NCBI RefSeq assembly: GCF_018100985.1
Contig: NZ_JAGJEI010000002.1
Coordinates: 124,001-188,000 of the forward strand
DNA: 64,000 bases
DNA from: Pseudoalteromonas sp. MMG007
GTDB taxonomy: Bacteria > Pseudomonadota > Gammaproteobacteria > Enterobacterales > Alteromonadaceae
Direction of reading: 5' to 3'
Under the pieces are notes generated by a model. The model was not told where the DNA came from and ran no database searches. It saw nothing but the letters and a program-made list of their open reading frames with translations. The position numbers were made by a program, and so were the translations under genes. Shown one piece after another: positions 18,030 through 27,580 of the stretch (the stretch's first letter is position 1; every line of letters begins with the position of its first letter).

Positions 18030-18130
18030 AACAGTTCCTTAGTGTTTTTTTTATATTCCCTAACGGGGTTAATTTTATTACTTTTTAGTAACAGGTGTAT
18101 CTTAAATAAAAACAAACTCATTTAAAACAA

Positions 18131-18155
18131 AAAACCAGCAAATTGCTGGTTTTTT
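18131..18155 (-). terminator. Hairpin terminator, probably that of the bkd operon
   Basis: AAAACCAGCAA and TTGCTGGTTTT form an 11-bp stem flanked by A/T runs on both sides. On the minus strand it is the first strong terminator after bkdB, but it lies about 390 bp past the stop because the repeat element at 18158-18520 sits between them. Confidence 0.7.
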
Positions 18156-18157
18156 AT

Positions 18158-18520
18158 TAGGGCGTGTTGACCTTTGCGGATTGAAATTTCTTCAATCTAG
18201 GGGCGATTAAATCGCGGCGCGAGGTTTGTAACCTAGTGGGCTCGGTAACTGCTCCTGCGTTACCCTACTGGCTTACATCCATGTAAGAATAAGTAAAAAC
18301 CGAGCAAAGCTTCCGCGTCCTGCTCACGCCCCTTACCTACATCCATGTAGGCAACAAAGGGTTTATCGCCCATAGGCAGAACCCGAAGGGCAGCGCATGT
18401 TTGGCATTTATGCTGCGTTATCGCCTATTTATGGGGAGTAACCACACTTCATAGGCTCTGCCTTGCCTAAAAACCAAACATACTGCTGCAAATTCAACCA
18501 TCAAAGATCTACACGACCTA
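18158..18520. repeat. 363-bp non-coding element with terminal inverted repeats (MITE-like)
   Basis: The left end TAGGGCGTGTTGACCTTTG matches the reverse complement of the right end, TAGGTCGTGTAGATCTTTG, with about 24 of 31 bases identical across the ends. Inside are several hairpins: GCGATTAAATCGC, GGTAAC/GTTACC (18244-18264), and two related palindromes CTTACATCCATGTAAG (18272-18287) and CCTACATCCATGTAGG (18336-18351). The GC content is higher than in neighbouring intergenic DNA. There is no convincing ORF. This looks like a non-autonomous mobile or intergenic repeat element. It fills most of the 510-bp gap between DUF805 and bkdB. Copy number cannot be judged here, as no second copy is in the window. 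Confidence 0.7.
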
Positions 18521-18539
18521 AGTTTAAACAATTATATTA

Positions 18540-20126
18540 TTAACTCATTGCCATCATCATTGCCGATGGATTTTCTAAGTACGATTTCCATAGGTTATTA
18601 AAGCGAGCAATAGTGCCGCCATCAATAACACGATGATCGCCAGACCAACTAACCTGCATAATTGCTTTACTCACAATTTGCCCGCTTTCATCAAAACGCG
18701 GTAAATGTTGCAATTTACCTAATGCAACAATTGCGACTTCTGGTTTATTAATAATAGGTGTCGCAATAGTGCCACCAATTGCACCAATATTCGAAATGCT
18801 AATTGTGCCACCTTTTAAGTCATCCGGTGCTACGCGCCCTTCGCGTGCTGAATGAGTTATACGAGTTAAATCGTTTGCTACATCTACAATGCTCTTACTC
18901 TGACACGATTTTATATTAGGCACTAACAAACCAATTTTAGAGTCAACTGCAATACCAATATTATGATCATCAAAGTAGGTAAGCTCTGAACATTCGTCAT
19001 TTACTTTTGAGTTAAGCACTGGGTATTCTTTCATAGCCAGTGACAGTGCTTTTACAAAAAATGGCATCATGGTGAGCTTTACACCTTGCGCTTTATACTG
19101 CTCTTTTAAAGCACTTCTGAGCGAAATTAACTGTGTTAAGTCAATTTCATCACTAAAGGTGAAATGCGGAATAGTAGACACAGAAGCCATCATTTGCTTT
19201 GCCATCGCCGCTTTAATACCTTTAATAGACTCTGCGCGTGTACCACCACTTTGATTTTGCGTTTGATTTTGTACTGTACTTTGAGAGGCATTCTTATTAA
19301 GAGGTGAAGTATCAATAGTATTTGGCACTTCACCTTTTACAAACTCTTCTATGTCTTGCTTATAAATACGGCCATTTTTGCCACTACCTGGTACGTAGGT
19401 TAAATCAACATCAAGCTCGCGTGCTTTGCGGCGAACAGCTGGCGATGCTAACGCTTTTTGGTTAATAACTTTCGCAGTTTGCTGCGTTTTAACGGGTGCT
19501 ATTTTTTCAACAACAGCATTAGTTTGCGCCTTTACGACCGCTTGGTTTATATCAACATTTGGCGTAGCTGCACTGCCTGTAATTGTCATTTGAAATAACG
19601 GGCGGTGTACTTTAGCAATTTCACCTTTTTGATAATAAAGCTTTTGCACAGTACCCGTATATTTAGCCGGAATTTGTACTAATGCTTTATCCGTCATTAC
19701 GTCGCAAACAGCTTGGTCTTCTTCTATTTCCTCGCCTTCTGAAACTAACCAATCAACAATTTCACACTCAACAATACCCTCGCCGATATCGGGTAGTATA
19801 AACTCTTCTAAAAAATCAGTTGAGCTCGTGTTTGCTTGTAGTTCAGTTGTAACGTCTTCTTGAACAGCTTCATTATTTACACTGTCACCGGCTACGTCCA
19901 TAGCAAATAATGGGGCATGTACTTTAGCAATTTCACCTTTTTGATAATAAAGCTTAGTAATTACACCATCATGTACAGCCGGAATTTGCACTAATGCTTT
20001 ATCTGTCATTACATCACAAATAGGCTGATCTTCAGATACGCTATCGCCCTCTTTGACTAACCATTCAACAACTTCGCATTCAACAATGCCTTCACCAATA
20101 TCGGGTAATATAAAATCTTTAGCCAT
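18540..20126 (-). CDS. bkdB: Branched-chain 2-oxoacid dehydrogenase E2, dihydrolipoyl acyltransferase with two lipoyl domains
   Basis: This 528-residue E2 core has two N-terminal lipoyl domains (about 3-77 and 106-180), each with the lipoylation motif VMTDKALVQIPA. A peripheral subunit-binding domain (about 228-262, ASPAVRRKARELDVDL) and a catalytic domain ending with the HxxxDG motif (DHRVIDGG, about 497-504) follow. It transfers branched acyl groups from E1 to CoA. Many single-lipoyl homologues exist, so tandem domains are notable. It lies 8 bp after bkdA2 in one operon. The E3 subunit is not encoded here and is presumably shared. Confidence 0.94.
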   Translation of the reverse strand: MAKDFILPDIGEGIVECEVVEWLVKEGDSVSEDQPICDVMTDKALVQIPAVHDGVITKLYYQKGEIAKVHAPLFAMDVAGDSVNNEAVQEDVTTELQANTSSTDFLEEFILPDIGEGIVECEIVDWLVSEGEEIEEDQAVCDVMTDKALVQIPAKYTGTVQKLYYQKGEIAKVHRPLFQMTITGSAATPNVDINQAVVKAQTNAVVEKIAPVKTQQTAKVINQKALASPAVRRKARELDVDLTYVPGSGKNGRIYKQDIEEFVKGEVPNTIDTSPLNKNASQSTVQNQTQNQSGGTRAESIKGIKAAMAKQMMASVSTIPHFTFSDEIDLTQLISLRSALKEQYKAQGVKLTMMPFFVKALSLAMKEYPVLNSKVNDECSELTYFDDHNIGIAVDSKIGLLVPNIKSCQSKSIVDVANDLTRITHSAREGRVAPDDLKGGTISISNIGAIGGTIATPIINKPEVAIVALGKLQHLPRFDESGQIVSKAIMQVSWSGDHRVIDGGTIARFNNLWKSYLENPSAMMMAMS

Positions 20127-20134
20127 GGTAACCC

Positions 20135-21112
20135 CTAAAAATCCATTGATTGTTTAATTGCAGCCAGTACTTTTAACGCATCCGGTACATATTCTTTTTC
20201 AAGCGCAAGCGGATATGGTGTATCTAAGCCGCACACTCGCATAATAGGAGATTCTAAATGTAGGAAGCACTCATGTTGAATAGTTGCCGCTATTTCAGCG
20301 CCAAAGCCATTTGTAATAGGCGCTTCATGGCTAACAACTAGCCGACCCGTTTTGGTAACCGACTTAGCAATGGTGTTTACATCCCATGGTAATATACTTC
20401 TAAGATCTATTACTTCACAGCTTATACCTTGCTCACTGGCTTGTTTAGCAGCCTCTTCTACAATCTCCATTTGCGCGCCCCAAGCAAGAACGGTTATATC
20501 AGCCCCTTCTTGTACTACTTCGGCTTTTCCGAGCTCAATAGTGTAATCTTCTTCAGGTACTTCACCAATTGATGCACGGTACAAACGCTTTGGTTCAAAG
20601 AATAAAACAGGGTTATCGTCTTTGATACACGCACGTAACAAACCTTTTGCTTGATAAGGGTTGCGTGGTACCACTATTTTTAAGCCAGGCGTATGTGCAA
20701 AATATGCCTCTGGTGACTGCGAATGATATAACCCACCGGCAATACCGCCACCATAAGGAGTACGTATGGTTAAATTCCCTACGTTGAACTCGTTACCACT
20801 GCGGTATCTAAATTTTGCTGATTCATTAACTATTTGGTCAAATGCCGGAAAAATATAATCAGCAAATTGTATCTCCGCTAAAGCAGGTGCACCAAATGCC
20901 GCTAAACCATTAGCAAAACCTAAAATACCTTGCTCAGTTAAAGGTGTATTAAAAACACGGTGTTTACCGTATTTCTCTTGTAAGCCCGAGGTTGCTCTAA
21001 ATACGCCACCAAAGTAACCAACATCTTCACCAAAAATACAGGCTTGAGGATGTTCATTCATGGTAATGTCGAGCGCAGAGTTTATTGCGTGAAGCATGTT
21101 CATTTTAGCCAT
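20135..21112 (-). CDS. bkdA2: Branched-chain 2-oxoacid dehydrogenase E1 beta subunit
   Basis: This 325-residue protein of the transketolase-like pyrimidine-binding fold starts [19 protein letters not shown]. It has [35 protein letters not shown] and [20 protein letters not shown], all typical of E1-beta. With E1-alpha it decarboxylates oxoacids of Leu, Ile and Val using ThDP. Its ATG overlaps the bkdA1 stop by one base, so translation is coupled. Pyruvate dehydrogenase E1-beta is the nearest alternative, but the gene order and E2 type favour Bkd. Confidence 0.93.
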   Translation of the reverse strand: MAKMNMLHAINSALDITMNEHPQACIFGEDVGYFGGVFRATSGLQEKYGKHRVFNTPLTEQGILGFANGLAAFGAPALAEIQFADYIFPAFDQIVNESAKFRYRSGNEFNVGNLTIRTPYGGGIAGGLYHSQSPEAYFAHTPGLKIVVPRNPYQAKGLLRACIKDDNPVLFFEPKRLYRASIGEVPEEDYTIELGKAEVVQEGADITVLAWGAQMEIVEEAAKQASEQGISCEVIDLRSILPWDVNTIAKSVTKTGRLVVSHEAPITNGFGAEIAATIQHECFLHLESPIMRVCGLDTPYPLALEKEYVPDALKVLAAIKQSMDF

Positions 21113-22326
21113 TACTTAATTCTCCCTGCTGTGATCGGATACGCATCTGGGTGCTTTTTAATATGCTCTTTTAATTCGTTATATTGACGAACAAGAGAAG
21201 GAATTGGCGTATCGTATACATCAGAAATTAGCTCTTCTAATGCAGGTTTTTGTACCATTTCTGCACGTTTAAGGGCTGCTAAAATTTCTTCGCGAATAGA
21301 CTCTTTTGCTTTTACGTCTTGCTCTTCGCTTAACCAGTCTTGCTTAACAAGCCATTTTCTAAATTTATCGATTGGACACGTTTGATTATTTGCCTCTTCA
21401 TCTTTTGAGCGATACCCACTAGGATCGTCAGATGTAGAGTGCGCACCTAATCGATATGCTATAGACTCAATTAAAACGGGCTCACCTTGGGTAGTTGCAA
21501 TTTCTCGCGCTTTTTTTGTTGCAGCGTAAACAGCCAATGCATCAGCCCCATCCACCCTAATCGTTTTAATGCCGTAGCCAACACCACGAGATGCAATACC
21601 ATCACCTTTAAATTGCTCATCGGCCGGAGTAGATATTGCGTAACCATTATTACGGGCAAAAAATATAACGGGTGCTTTGTGTACAGCAGCCATATTTAAA
21701 CCAGCATGAAAATCCCCTTCCGATGCCGCACCCTCACCAAAGTAACATATAGTCACGTTATCAATAGTACTTGCAAGCTCACCTGTTTTTGCATCTATAT
21801 GCTTTACTTTTTGTCCGTAGGCATAACCTGTAGCTTGAGGAATTTGAGTACCTAATGGCGATGAGATAGTCATGTAATTCAATTCTTTAGAACCATAATG
21901 AATCGGCATTTGGCGGCCTTTGCCTAAATCCAGTTCGTTTGAAAACATTTGGTTCATAAACTGATCAAGTGTAAAGCCACGATAATGCAGTGCAGCTTGC
22001 TCACGGTATTGCGCCATTATCATATCGTCTTGATCTAATGCTGCAGCAGATGCGGTTACAGCAGCCTCTTCGCCTAAGCATTGCATATAAAAACTAACTC
22101 GGCCTTGGCGCTGTGCACCTTGCATACGTTCATCAAGCAGGCGTATAAAACGCATGGTTTCGTATAACTTAATAGCGGTATGTTTTGAAATATCAGGTGC
22201 GGTTGCACTAGGATGGATGTCGCCGTCCTCAGTTAAAATACTAAGGGTAGGAATATTAAGTGCTTGGCCATCAATAAATTCAAGCTCATGGTTAATATTC
22301 AGCGATACGTTATTGGGATTACTCAT
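21112..22326 (-). CDS. bkdA1: Branched-chain 2-oxoacid dehydrogenase E1 alpha subunit
   Basis: This 404-residue ThDP-binding protein starts with an N-terminal extension and [11 protein letters not shown], typical of BCKDH E1-alpha. It has [19 protein letters not shown], the ThDP motif in [20 protein letters not shown] (GDG-like, about 194-213), and [20 protein letters not shown], which includes the conserved phosphorylation-loop His. AGGTAGGTT gives a good ribosome site before the ATG. It leads the bkd operon, and a 26-bp perfect palindrome resembling LiuR sites lies about 110 bp upstream. Confidence 0.94.
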   Translation of the reverse strand: MSNPNNVSLNINHELEFIDGQALNIPTLSILTEDGDIHPSATAPDISKHTAIKLYETMRFIRLLDERMQGAQRQGRVSFYMQCLGEEAAVTASAAALDQDDMIMAQYREQAALHYRGFTLDQFMNQMFSNELDLGKGRQMPIHYGSKELNYMTISSPLGTQIPQATGYAYGQKVKHIDAKTGELASTIDNVTICYFGEGAASEGDFHAGLNMAAVHKAPVIFFARNNGYAISTPADEQFKGDGIASRGVGYGIKTIRVDGADALAVYAATKKAREIATTQGEPVLIESIAYRLGAHSTSDDPSGYRSKDEEANNQTCPIDKFRKWLVKQDWLSEEQDVKAKESIREEILAALKRAEMVQKPALEELISDVYDTPIPSLVRQYNELKEHIKKHPDAYPITAGRIK

Positions 22327-22436
22327 AACCTACCTTTTTTTGTTGTCGGAAAAACAGTGCCCCTGTGGATTATTATTATGGGTGATAGCTGCGAATAAAC
22401 TTTGCAGCATCTGCACTGTCTTTAATTAAAGCTGCC

Positions 22437-22462
22437 AACACTTTACGTTAACGTAAAGTGTT
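22437..22462. promoter_or_regulatory. LiuR-like 26-bp perfect palindrome upstream of bkdA1
   Basis: The core CTTTACGTTAACGTAAAG (22441-22458) extends on each side to a perfect 26-bp palindrome. The ACGT-TA-ACGT heart matches the two sites at etf. It lies about 111 bp before the bkdA1 ATG on the minus strand, a promoter-range position. The gap 22327-22590 otherwise holds only this site and a hairpin at 22514-22562. The LiuR assignment is inference from family knowledge. Confidence 0.7.
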
Positions 22463-22513
22463 ATTCAACAAATCTGTGACGAAACAAAAACAAATACTGA
22501 TTAATAAACTGGC

Positions 22514-22562
22514 AAGTTAACTATACGGCTAATTAAATTAATACCAACCATATAGTTAACTT
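22514..22562. repeat. 12-bp inverted repeat between astE and bkd promoter
   Basis: AAGTTAACTATA (22514-22525) and TATAGTTAACTT (22551-22562) are exact inverse copies around a 25-nt AT-rich spacer containing ATACCAACCA. It sits 29 bp past the astE stop. There is no T run, so it may be a weak terminator for astE, an operator, or a small repeat remnant. Confidence 0.45.
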
Positions 22563-22590
22563 AAATGTAGGTGTAGTCTGATGAGTTCTA

Positions 22591-23643
22591 TTAGACGAAA
22601 TTACTATCAATTTGCATAGGAATAACAGTAAGTAATGCTCGCTGCCCTAAAGCAACGTGTGCATTTGGGAAAATGATAGCTTCGCCCTCAACGTCGGCAT
22701 AGTAAGGCGTATCGCCGTCTGTAGCAAGCAGCTCCCCCTTTGCAAACCCAGTAAAGTTTTCAGCATCATCTGAAAACGGAAAACTAAACTCATCTTGTGT
22801 TCTGTTAATTGTACGATGTACTTCAAACAGCTCAAAGTCACTTGCATTAAATTGAGGATATTCAACTTCATTTTGACTAATTAATGCAGTTAGTGTTTTT
22901 TTGGTTTTTTCAAATCGAGTCATGTCGTTTTGACCAAAAGGTTTAACTTGACCCAGTTCAACAGTAAACGAGTCAGCACCGTGAACAAACGACGAATAAT
23001 AACTAAACGTTGTAGCTTCAGATTTCATCATCAATACGGTATTTACACCACAGCTTAATAAAAACTGTAATTGTGATTTTTTCCATGGTTTACCATGTAA
23101 GTATGGATAGACGGCAAACTTCTCATTTTTTGAGCCACGAATTGCAGTATGTAAATCATAATGACTACGTGCACTACCGTGCTCACCACGCTCAAAAAAA
23201 TCACTCACGTAGTGTTCAAGCTTTGCAGCACGAACACGTTCATCATTCATAGCTATACCCTCTACAGTATGATGACCGTTAAATAACCTATTTAGGTTTT
23301 CTTCAACAAAACGTAAACCAATATTTATAGACTTAGGGTTACCGTAAATAAATAGCACTCGTTGAGCTAGCTTAAGCTCGCCACTTATAATTTGCTTTAT
23401 GAGCGAATCACAAATTTCTATTGGCGCTGTTTCGTTACCGTGCACTGCACTTGAAAGCACGACATCTTTTGTTGTTGTAATACTTGGCTGAAACTCAATA
23501 ACGCCCGTATCATGAACAGTTACGCGCGTGCCGTTTTCTAAAGTAAATTCACTTGACTCTAAATGCCATTCATTATTACGACTCAGTGTTAAAAAATCAC
23601 CGGTATCTTTTAATTCGTTTAAGTAACTTGGTTTGGCTAACAT
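22591..23643 (-). CDS. astE: Succinylglutamate desuccinylase
   Basis: This 350-residue zinc hydrolase of the AstE/aspartoacylase family removes succinate from N-succinylglutamate, the last step of the arginine succinyltransferase pathway. Zinc ligands lie in [13 protein letters not shown] (His and Glu) and DLHTAIRGS (His); catalytic VELGQV follows. I chose the ATG at 23643, with AAGGG upstream, over a TTG 12 codons earlier. The other ast genes are not adjacent, so this copy stands alone between pgm and bkd with its own upstream terminator. A fused or alternative substrate role cannot be excluded. Confidence 0.88.
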   Translation of the reverse strand: MLAKPSYLNELKDTGDFLTLSRNNEWHLESSEFTLENGTRVTVHDTGVIEFQPSITTTKDVVLSSAVHGNETAPIEICDSLIKQIISGELKLAQRVLFIYGNPKSINIGLRFVEENLNRLFNGHHTVEGIAMNDERVRAAKLEHYVSDFFERGEHGSARSHYDLHTAIRGSKNEKFAVYPYLHGKPWKKSQLQFLLSCGVNTVLMMKSEATTFSYYSSFVHGADSFTVELGQVKPFGQNDMTRFEKTKKTLTALISQNEVEYPQFNASDFELFEVHRTINRTQDEFSFPFSDDAENFTGFAKGELLATDGDTPYYADVEGEAIIFPNAHVALGQRALLTVIPMQIDSNFV

Positions 23644-23677
23644 GATAAGCCCTTTTAATATTGTGAGAGGTACAAAC

Positions 23678-23706
23678 AAAAACGGCTGAATAAATCAGCC
23701 GTTTTT
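23678..23706 (-). terminator. Terminator after pgm
   Basis: AAAAACGGCTGA and TCAGCCGTTTTT form a 12-bp perfect stem with a 5-nt loop. It lies 18 bp past the pgm stop and ends in T residues on the minus strand. Confidence 0.88.
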
Positions 23707-23723
23707 AAATAGTTTAAGCGATG

Positions 23724-25361
23724 TTAGCTGATCACAGAGTCAACTAACTTTTTAGCTTCTTTTTCTAGAAGCGCTAAATGTTCTTCACCTTTGAAAGACT
23801 CAAGATAGATTTTATATATATCTTCAGTCCCTGATGGACGTGCAGCAAACCAACCATTTTCAGTTACTACTTTTAAACCACCAATGGCAGCGTTGTTACC
23901 GGGAGCATGAGTTAGCTTTTGTAAAATACGCTCTCCAGCTAAGGTATCCGCTTTTACATCATCAGCACTAAGTGCTTTTAAACGCGATTTTTGAGCGCTG
24001 CTTGCTGGTGCATCCAGGCGTTTATAAAGTGGTGAACCAAACTCTTGCTCAAGCTCTTTATAAAGCAATGAAGGTGTTTTACCTGTAACAGCTAAAATTT
24101 CTGCTGCAAGTAGCCCCATGATAAAGCCGTCTTTATCTGTACACCACACGGTGCCATCAAAACGTAAAAATGCTGCACCCGCACTTTCTTCGCCGCCAAA
24201 AGCAAGTTTGCCTTTGTTTAAGCCCTCAACAAACCATTTAAAGCCTACAGGCACTTCTTTTACTTTGCGCTCATTTCGTGCAGCAACTTTGTCTATCATT
24301 GAGCTTGAAACCAGTGTTTTACCAATTTCTACGCTTGCATCCCAATCTCGGTGTTTTAATAAGTAATCAATCGCCACAGCTAAAAAGTGATTTGGGTTCA
24401 TTAAACCATCTGGCGTTACAATGCCATGACGGTCGTAATCTGGATCGTTACCAATTGAAATATCAAAATCATCTTTAAGCTTGATTAAGTTAGCCATAGA
24501 GTAAGGTGATGAGCAATCCATACGTATTTTGCCATCCTTATCAAGTGGCATAAATGCAAAACGCGGATCAACACTGTCATTTACTACGGTTAAATCTAAA
24601 TTATATTTTTGCGCTATTATTGGCCAAAAGTTAATACCAGAACCACCTAGTGGGTCTATACCTACTTTAATGCCAGCTTTACTTACCGCTTCTAAATTAA
24701 CGATATTTTCTAAATCATTAATGTATGGCGTCATTAAATCTTCATATTTAATAAAACCAGAACGAGATGCTTTTGCAAATGGGAATAACTCAACTTCTAC
24801 TAAGTCTTCTAACAAAAGTTGATTGGCTCTGTCTTCAATCCACTTTGTCACATCGGTATCAGCTGGGCCGCCATTCGGTGGGTTATATTTAAAGCCACCA
24901 TCTTCAGGAGGGTTATGCGAAGGCGTTACAACAATACCATCGGCTAGTTCATTTGGGTTAACTTTGTTATGGCAAACAATGGCATGGCTAATAACTGGAG
25001 TAGGCGTAAAATCGCCATTTTCTTGAGTAATTACTTGCACTTCATTTGCAACCAATACTTCGATTGCTGAGTTAAACGCAGCTTCACTTAAGGCATGAGT
25101 ATCTTTGCCCAAAAATAGTGGACCAAAAATGTCATTTTGCTTTCGATAATCACATATAGCTTGTGTAATTGCTAAAATATGAGATTCGTTAAATTTTACA
25201 TCGTACGAACAACCACGGTGTCCTGATGTACCAAAAGCAACACAATGCTCTGGATTTTGCTCAAGGTCTGGCTCATTTAAATAATAAGCAGAAACTAACT
25301 TAGGAACATTAACCAATACTGATTGTGGAGCAGTTTTTCCTGCGCCTGAGTGAATAGCCAT
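23724..25361 (-). CDS. pgm: Alpha-D-glucose phosphate-specific phosphoglucomutase
   Basis: This 545-residue enzyme interconverts glucose-1-phosphate and glucose-6-phosphate. The phosphoserine loop is [20 protein letters not shown] (about 140-160), the Mg loop is [10 protein letters not shown] (about 303-312), the sugar loop is [12 protein letters not shown], and the phosphate loop [12 protein letters not shown] is near the C-terminus. The length matches E. coli Pgm (546). AAGGAAATATA supports the start. It follows seqA by 9 bp, the same seqA-pgm pairing found in E. coli, so it is an operon. Confidence 0.97.
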   Translation of the reverse strand: MAIHSGAGKTAPQSVLVNVPKLVSAYYLNEPDLEQNPEHCVAFGTSGHRGCSYDVKFNESHILAITQAICDYRKQNDIFGPLFLGKDTHALSEAAFNSAIEVLVANEVQVITQENGDFTPTPVISHAIVCHNKVNPNELADGIVVTPSHNPPEDGGFKYNPPNGGPADTDVTKWIEDRANQLLLEDLVEVELFPFAKASRSGFIKYEDLMTPYINDLENIVNLEAVSKAGIKVGIDPLGGSGINFWPIIAQKYNLDLTVVNDSVDPRFAFMPLDKDGKIRMDCSSPYSMANLIKLKDDFDISIGNDPDYDRHGIVTPDGLMNPNHFLAVAIDYLLKHRDWDASVEIGKTLVSSSMIDKVAARNERKVKEVPVGFKWFVEGLNKGKLAFGGEESAGAAFLRFDGTVWCTDKDGFIMGLLAAEILAVTGKTPSLLYKELEQEFGSPLYKRLDAPASSAQKSRLKALSADDVKADTLAGERILQKLTHAPGNNAAIGGLKVVTENGWFAARPSGTEDIYKIYLESFKGEEHLALLEKEAKKLVDSVIS

Positions 25362-25370
25362 TATATTTCC

Positions 25371-25961
25371 TTACAAGTAATCGCGAATTTTTTCAGCTTG
25401 CTCTGCACTGTATCCTAGGCAAAGCGCAACTTCGTGAAGCATCATCTTTTTTCGTGTTGTATTAGAGTTAGTCATTACCCAGTATTCACTATCAGTTATA
25501 TTTTTAGGGTTCATGCTACTGCCACTATTAATTAAGTCTTCTTTGCTTGTTGCAAAATAAACTCTATCGCGGCCTTTAATTTCTAATACAGCACTAAAGT
25601 CCGTTTTATGCGTTCTATAAAACGCACTCAAAATAAATAAAAACCGACCAACAACGCCCTTTTGCATTGCTAACTCTTCTTTATTTAATATATTAAAAAC
25701 ATTAGCGCTTTTTTGCTTCACAGGTGTGACAGCATCAGGCGCTTTTACCTTTTTAGGCTCATCAACTTGATCAGAAGTTGATAAAGTATTAGTTGTTATC
25801 GCAGTTTGATTATTTTGATTAAGTTCTACGTTAGCAGTTTGAATTTTTTCGCCGCTGAGGTTTAATAAACGACGTAAAATAGTGGATGCACTCTCACCAA
25901 TACTTTGCGTATTGCTGGCAATATATTGGTATAACTCGTCGTCTATGTCGATTTGTTTCAT
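25371..25961 (-). CDS. seqA: Replication initiation negative regulator SeqA
   Basis: This 196-residue protein binds hemimethylated GATC and sequesters oriC after replication. The N-terminal oligomerisation domain MKQIDIDDELYQYIASNTQS closely matches E. coli SeqA, and the C-terminal DNA-binding domain includes GRDRVYFATSKEDLINSGSS. I take the ATG at 25961 because it gives the SeqA N-terminus and has AGGA upstream; 34 in-frame codons further upstream have no homology. A long glutamine/threonine-rich linker sits near 47-90. It is followed by pgm. Confidence 0.96.
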   Translation of the reverse strand: MKQIDIDDELYQYIASNTQSIGESASTILRRLLNLSGEKIQTANVELNQNNQTAITTNTLSTSDQVDEPKKVKAPDAVTPVKQKSANVFNILNKEELAMQKGVVGRFLFILSAFYRTHKTDFSAVLEIKGRDRVYFATSKEDLINSGSSMNPKNITDSEYWVMTNSNTTRKKMMLHEVALCLGYSAEQAEKIRDYL

Positions 25962-26201
25962 GTTCTTCCTGTCATTACGGGTCACATTTTTTTCTCCCGT
26001 GTGATTATACCCAAACCAATTAGAAATGCGAGTTACAACAAGCACTCCCATAAACATAACCAATAAACAATAATTAAAGAATAAAGTTTACCCAATGTTG
26101 TTGATTTAAAACCCAATAGCCCAATGTAATAAATAGTGGCTGCATTTTTTTGCTTTTTACAGCAATGCTCGTCAAACTATGCAAAATTTTTGGAGACTGG
26201 T

Positions 26202-26969
26202 ATGCAGTTAAATTACAAACAACAAGGGCAAGGCCCGGATGTTATTTTAATTCACGGCCTTTTTGGTTCGCTAGAAAACTTAAATGTGATCGCAAAACCG
26301 CTTAGTGAACATTTTAATGTAATAAATGTAGATTTACGCAACCATGGCCGCTCCCCCCATAGTGACGAAATGAACTACCCTGCTATGGCGCAGGACGTTT
26401 TAGAGCTAATGGATAGCTTAAATATAAAAAAAGCACATGTGATTGGTCACTCAATGGGCGGTAAAGTTGCAATGCAATTAGCACTAACACAATCTGAACG
26501 TGTTAATAAGCTTGTGGTGCTAGATATTGCCCCCGTAAGCTACCCAGCTCGTCATACACAAATTCTAAAAGCACTCAACGCAGTGGCTGACGAAAAAGTA
26601 AATGACCGAAAACAAGCTGATTCAATTATGATCCCTTTTATTGATGAACCAGGCGTTCGTCAGTTTTTACTTAAAAGCTTGGCCAAAAATGAAAGTGACC
26701 AATTTACTTGGCGATTTAATTTAGAAGTACTTAGCAAAAAATATTCAACAATCACAGCCAACGTTAATGAAAACAATTCTTGTTTATGTGATACTCTTTT
26801 CATAAAAGGAAATGATTCTGACTATATTTTGCCCGAGCATCGTAGTGCAATAACGGCAAGGTTTAAAAATACCAAAGCAAAAATTATTCATGGTGCCGGT
26901 CACTGGTTGCATGCGCAAAAGCCACTTGCTGTAAATAAAGCAATAAGTGACTTTTTAACTGCGGTTTAA
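26202..26969 (+). CDS. ybfF: Alpha/beta hydrolase, YbfF-like esterase
   Basis: This 255-residue protein is of normal YbfF length. The oxyanion motif is LIHGLFGSLENL, the nucleophile elbow is GHSMGGK (Ser about 91), and the catalytic His is in GAGHWLHAQKP near the C-terminus. YbfF homologues are short-chain acyl esterases, with palmitoyl-CoA or malonyl-CoA also reported as substrates. I chose the ATG at 26202, where TGGAG precedes and the family N-terminus starts. An ATG 22 codons upstream adds unrelated residues. Divergence from seqA repeats the E. coli order. Confidence 0.92.
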   Translation: MQLNYKQQGQGPDVILIHGLFGSLENLNVIAKPLSEHFNVINVDLRNHGRSPHSDEMNYPAMAQDVLELMDSLNIKKAHVIGHSMGGKVAMQLALTQSERVNKLVVLDIAPVSYPARHTQILKALNAVADEKVNDRKQADSIMIPFIDEPGVRQFLLKSLAKNESDQFTWRFNLEVLSKKYSTITANVNENNSCLCDTLFIKGNDSDYILPEHRSAITARFKNTKAKIIHGAGHWLHAQKPLAVNKAISDFLTAV

Positions 26970-27063
26970 AGCGATTTTATCGCGTGTTTTTGATTCAGCG
27001 CACTAAATTATTGCAGATTTATATGCTATAGTACGCGCCGTTTAATTTAAAGGTTATACGTTG

Positions 27064-27285
27064 ATGGTCAGTCAGTTAATTAACGAATTTGATACCCTAG
27101 GGTTGTATTTTGGCTTAGCCGGTATATTCATATTCATCGGCATGGCAATTAAAGACGTACTAAAAAGTGGTAATGTTCCAAAGTTTGGACAATATATTGT
27201 TTGGGCTGTGCTCTTTTTAGGGTGTTCTGGCTTTATTGCTAAAGGCCTTATTCAAGTATTTTGGCAAGGCGCAGGTGTAGGTTAA
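27064..27285 (+). CDS. DUF2788 small membrane protein
   Basis: This 73-residue protein has two TM helices (about 13-32 and 46-67) and matches the DUF2788 family found next to ybfE in Alteromonadales. Its function is unknown. The first possible codon is a TTG at 27061; the ATG at 27064 is preferred. AAAGG lies at 27049-27053. It is 2 bp from ybfE, so the two are co-transcribed, probably with fldA. Confidence 0.75.
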   Translation: MVSQLINEFDTLGLYFGLAGIFIFIGMAIKDVLKSGNVPKFGQYIVWAVLFLGCSGFIAKGLIQVFWQGAGVG

Positions 27286-27287
27286 GC

Positions 27288-27566
27288 ATGGCTAAGTCAG
27301 AAACAGATAGAACAACACTCGATTTATTTGAATACGAAAAACGTCCAGGAAGACCTAAAACCAATCCCCTTTCAAGGGATATGCAGTTAAAGGTTAATAA
27401 ACGTAATCAAATAAAAAGAGATAAAGCACGTGGTTTGAAGCGTGTTGAATTTAAAGTTTCATCACAGTTATATCAAGCACTTAGTGATATGGCAGATGCA
27501 CAAAATATTAGCCGCAGTGCGTTGATCGAAACGATTTTACAAGAAAGATTGGCTATAGATACATAA
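27288..27566 (+). CDS. ybfE: YbfE-like (LexA-regulated family) ribbon-helix-helix protein
   Basis: This 92-residue basic protein starts MAKSETDRTTLDLFEYEKR, then GRPKTNPLSRDMQLKVNKR, the YbfE signature, and ends with an RHH/CopG-like segment (VEFKVSSQLYQALSDMADA). In E. coli ybfE is LexA-controlled, but I find no CTGT-N8-ACAG site near here. The ATG at 27288 follows the DUF2788 stop by 2 bp, and an upstream in-frame start would overlap that gene. It precedes fldA by 14 bp, as in E. coli. It probably binds DNA; its target is unknown. Confidence 0.88.
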   Translation: MAKSETDRTTLDLFEYEKRPGRPKTNPLSRDMQLKVNKRNQIKRDKARGLKRVEFKVSSQLYQALSDMADAQNISRSALIETILQERLAIDT

Positions 27567-27580
27567 AAGGTTGTAAATCC

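Noticed and set aside
27000-27290. LexA box expected near ybfE
   Set aside because: No CTGT-N8-ACAG palindrome is present upstream of ybfE or its operon neighbour.
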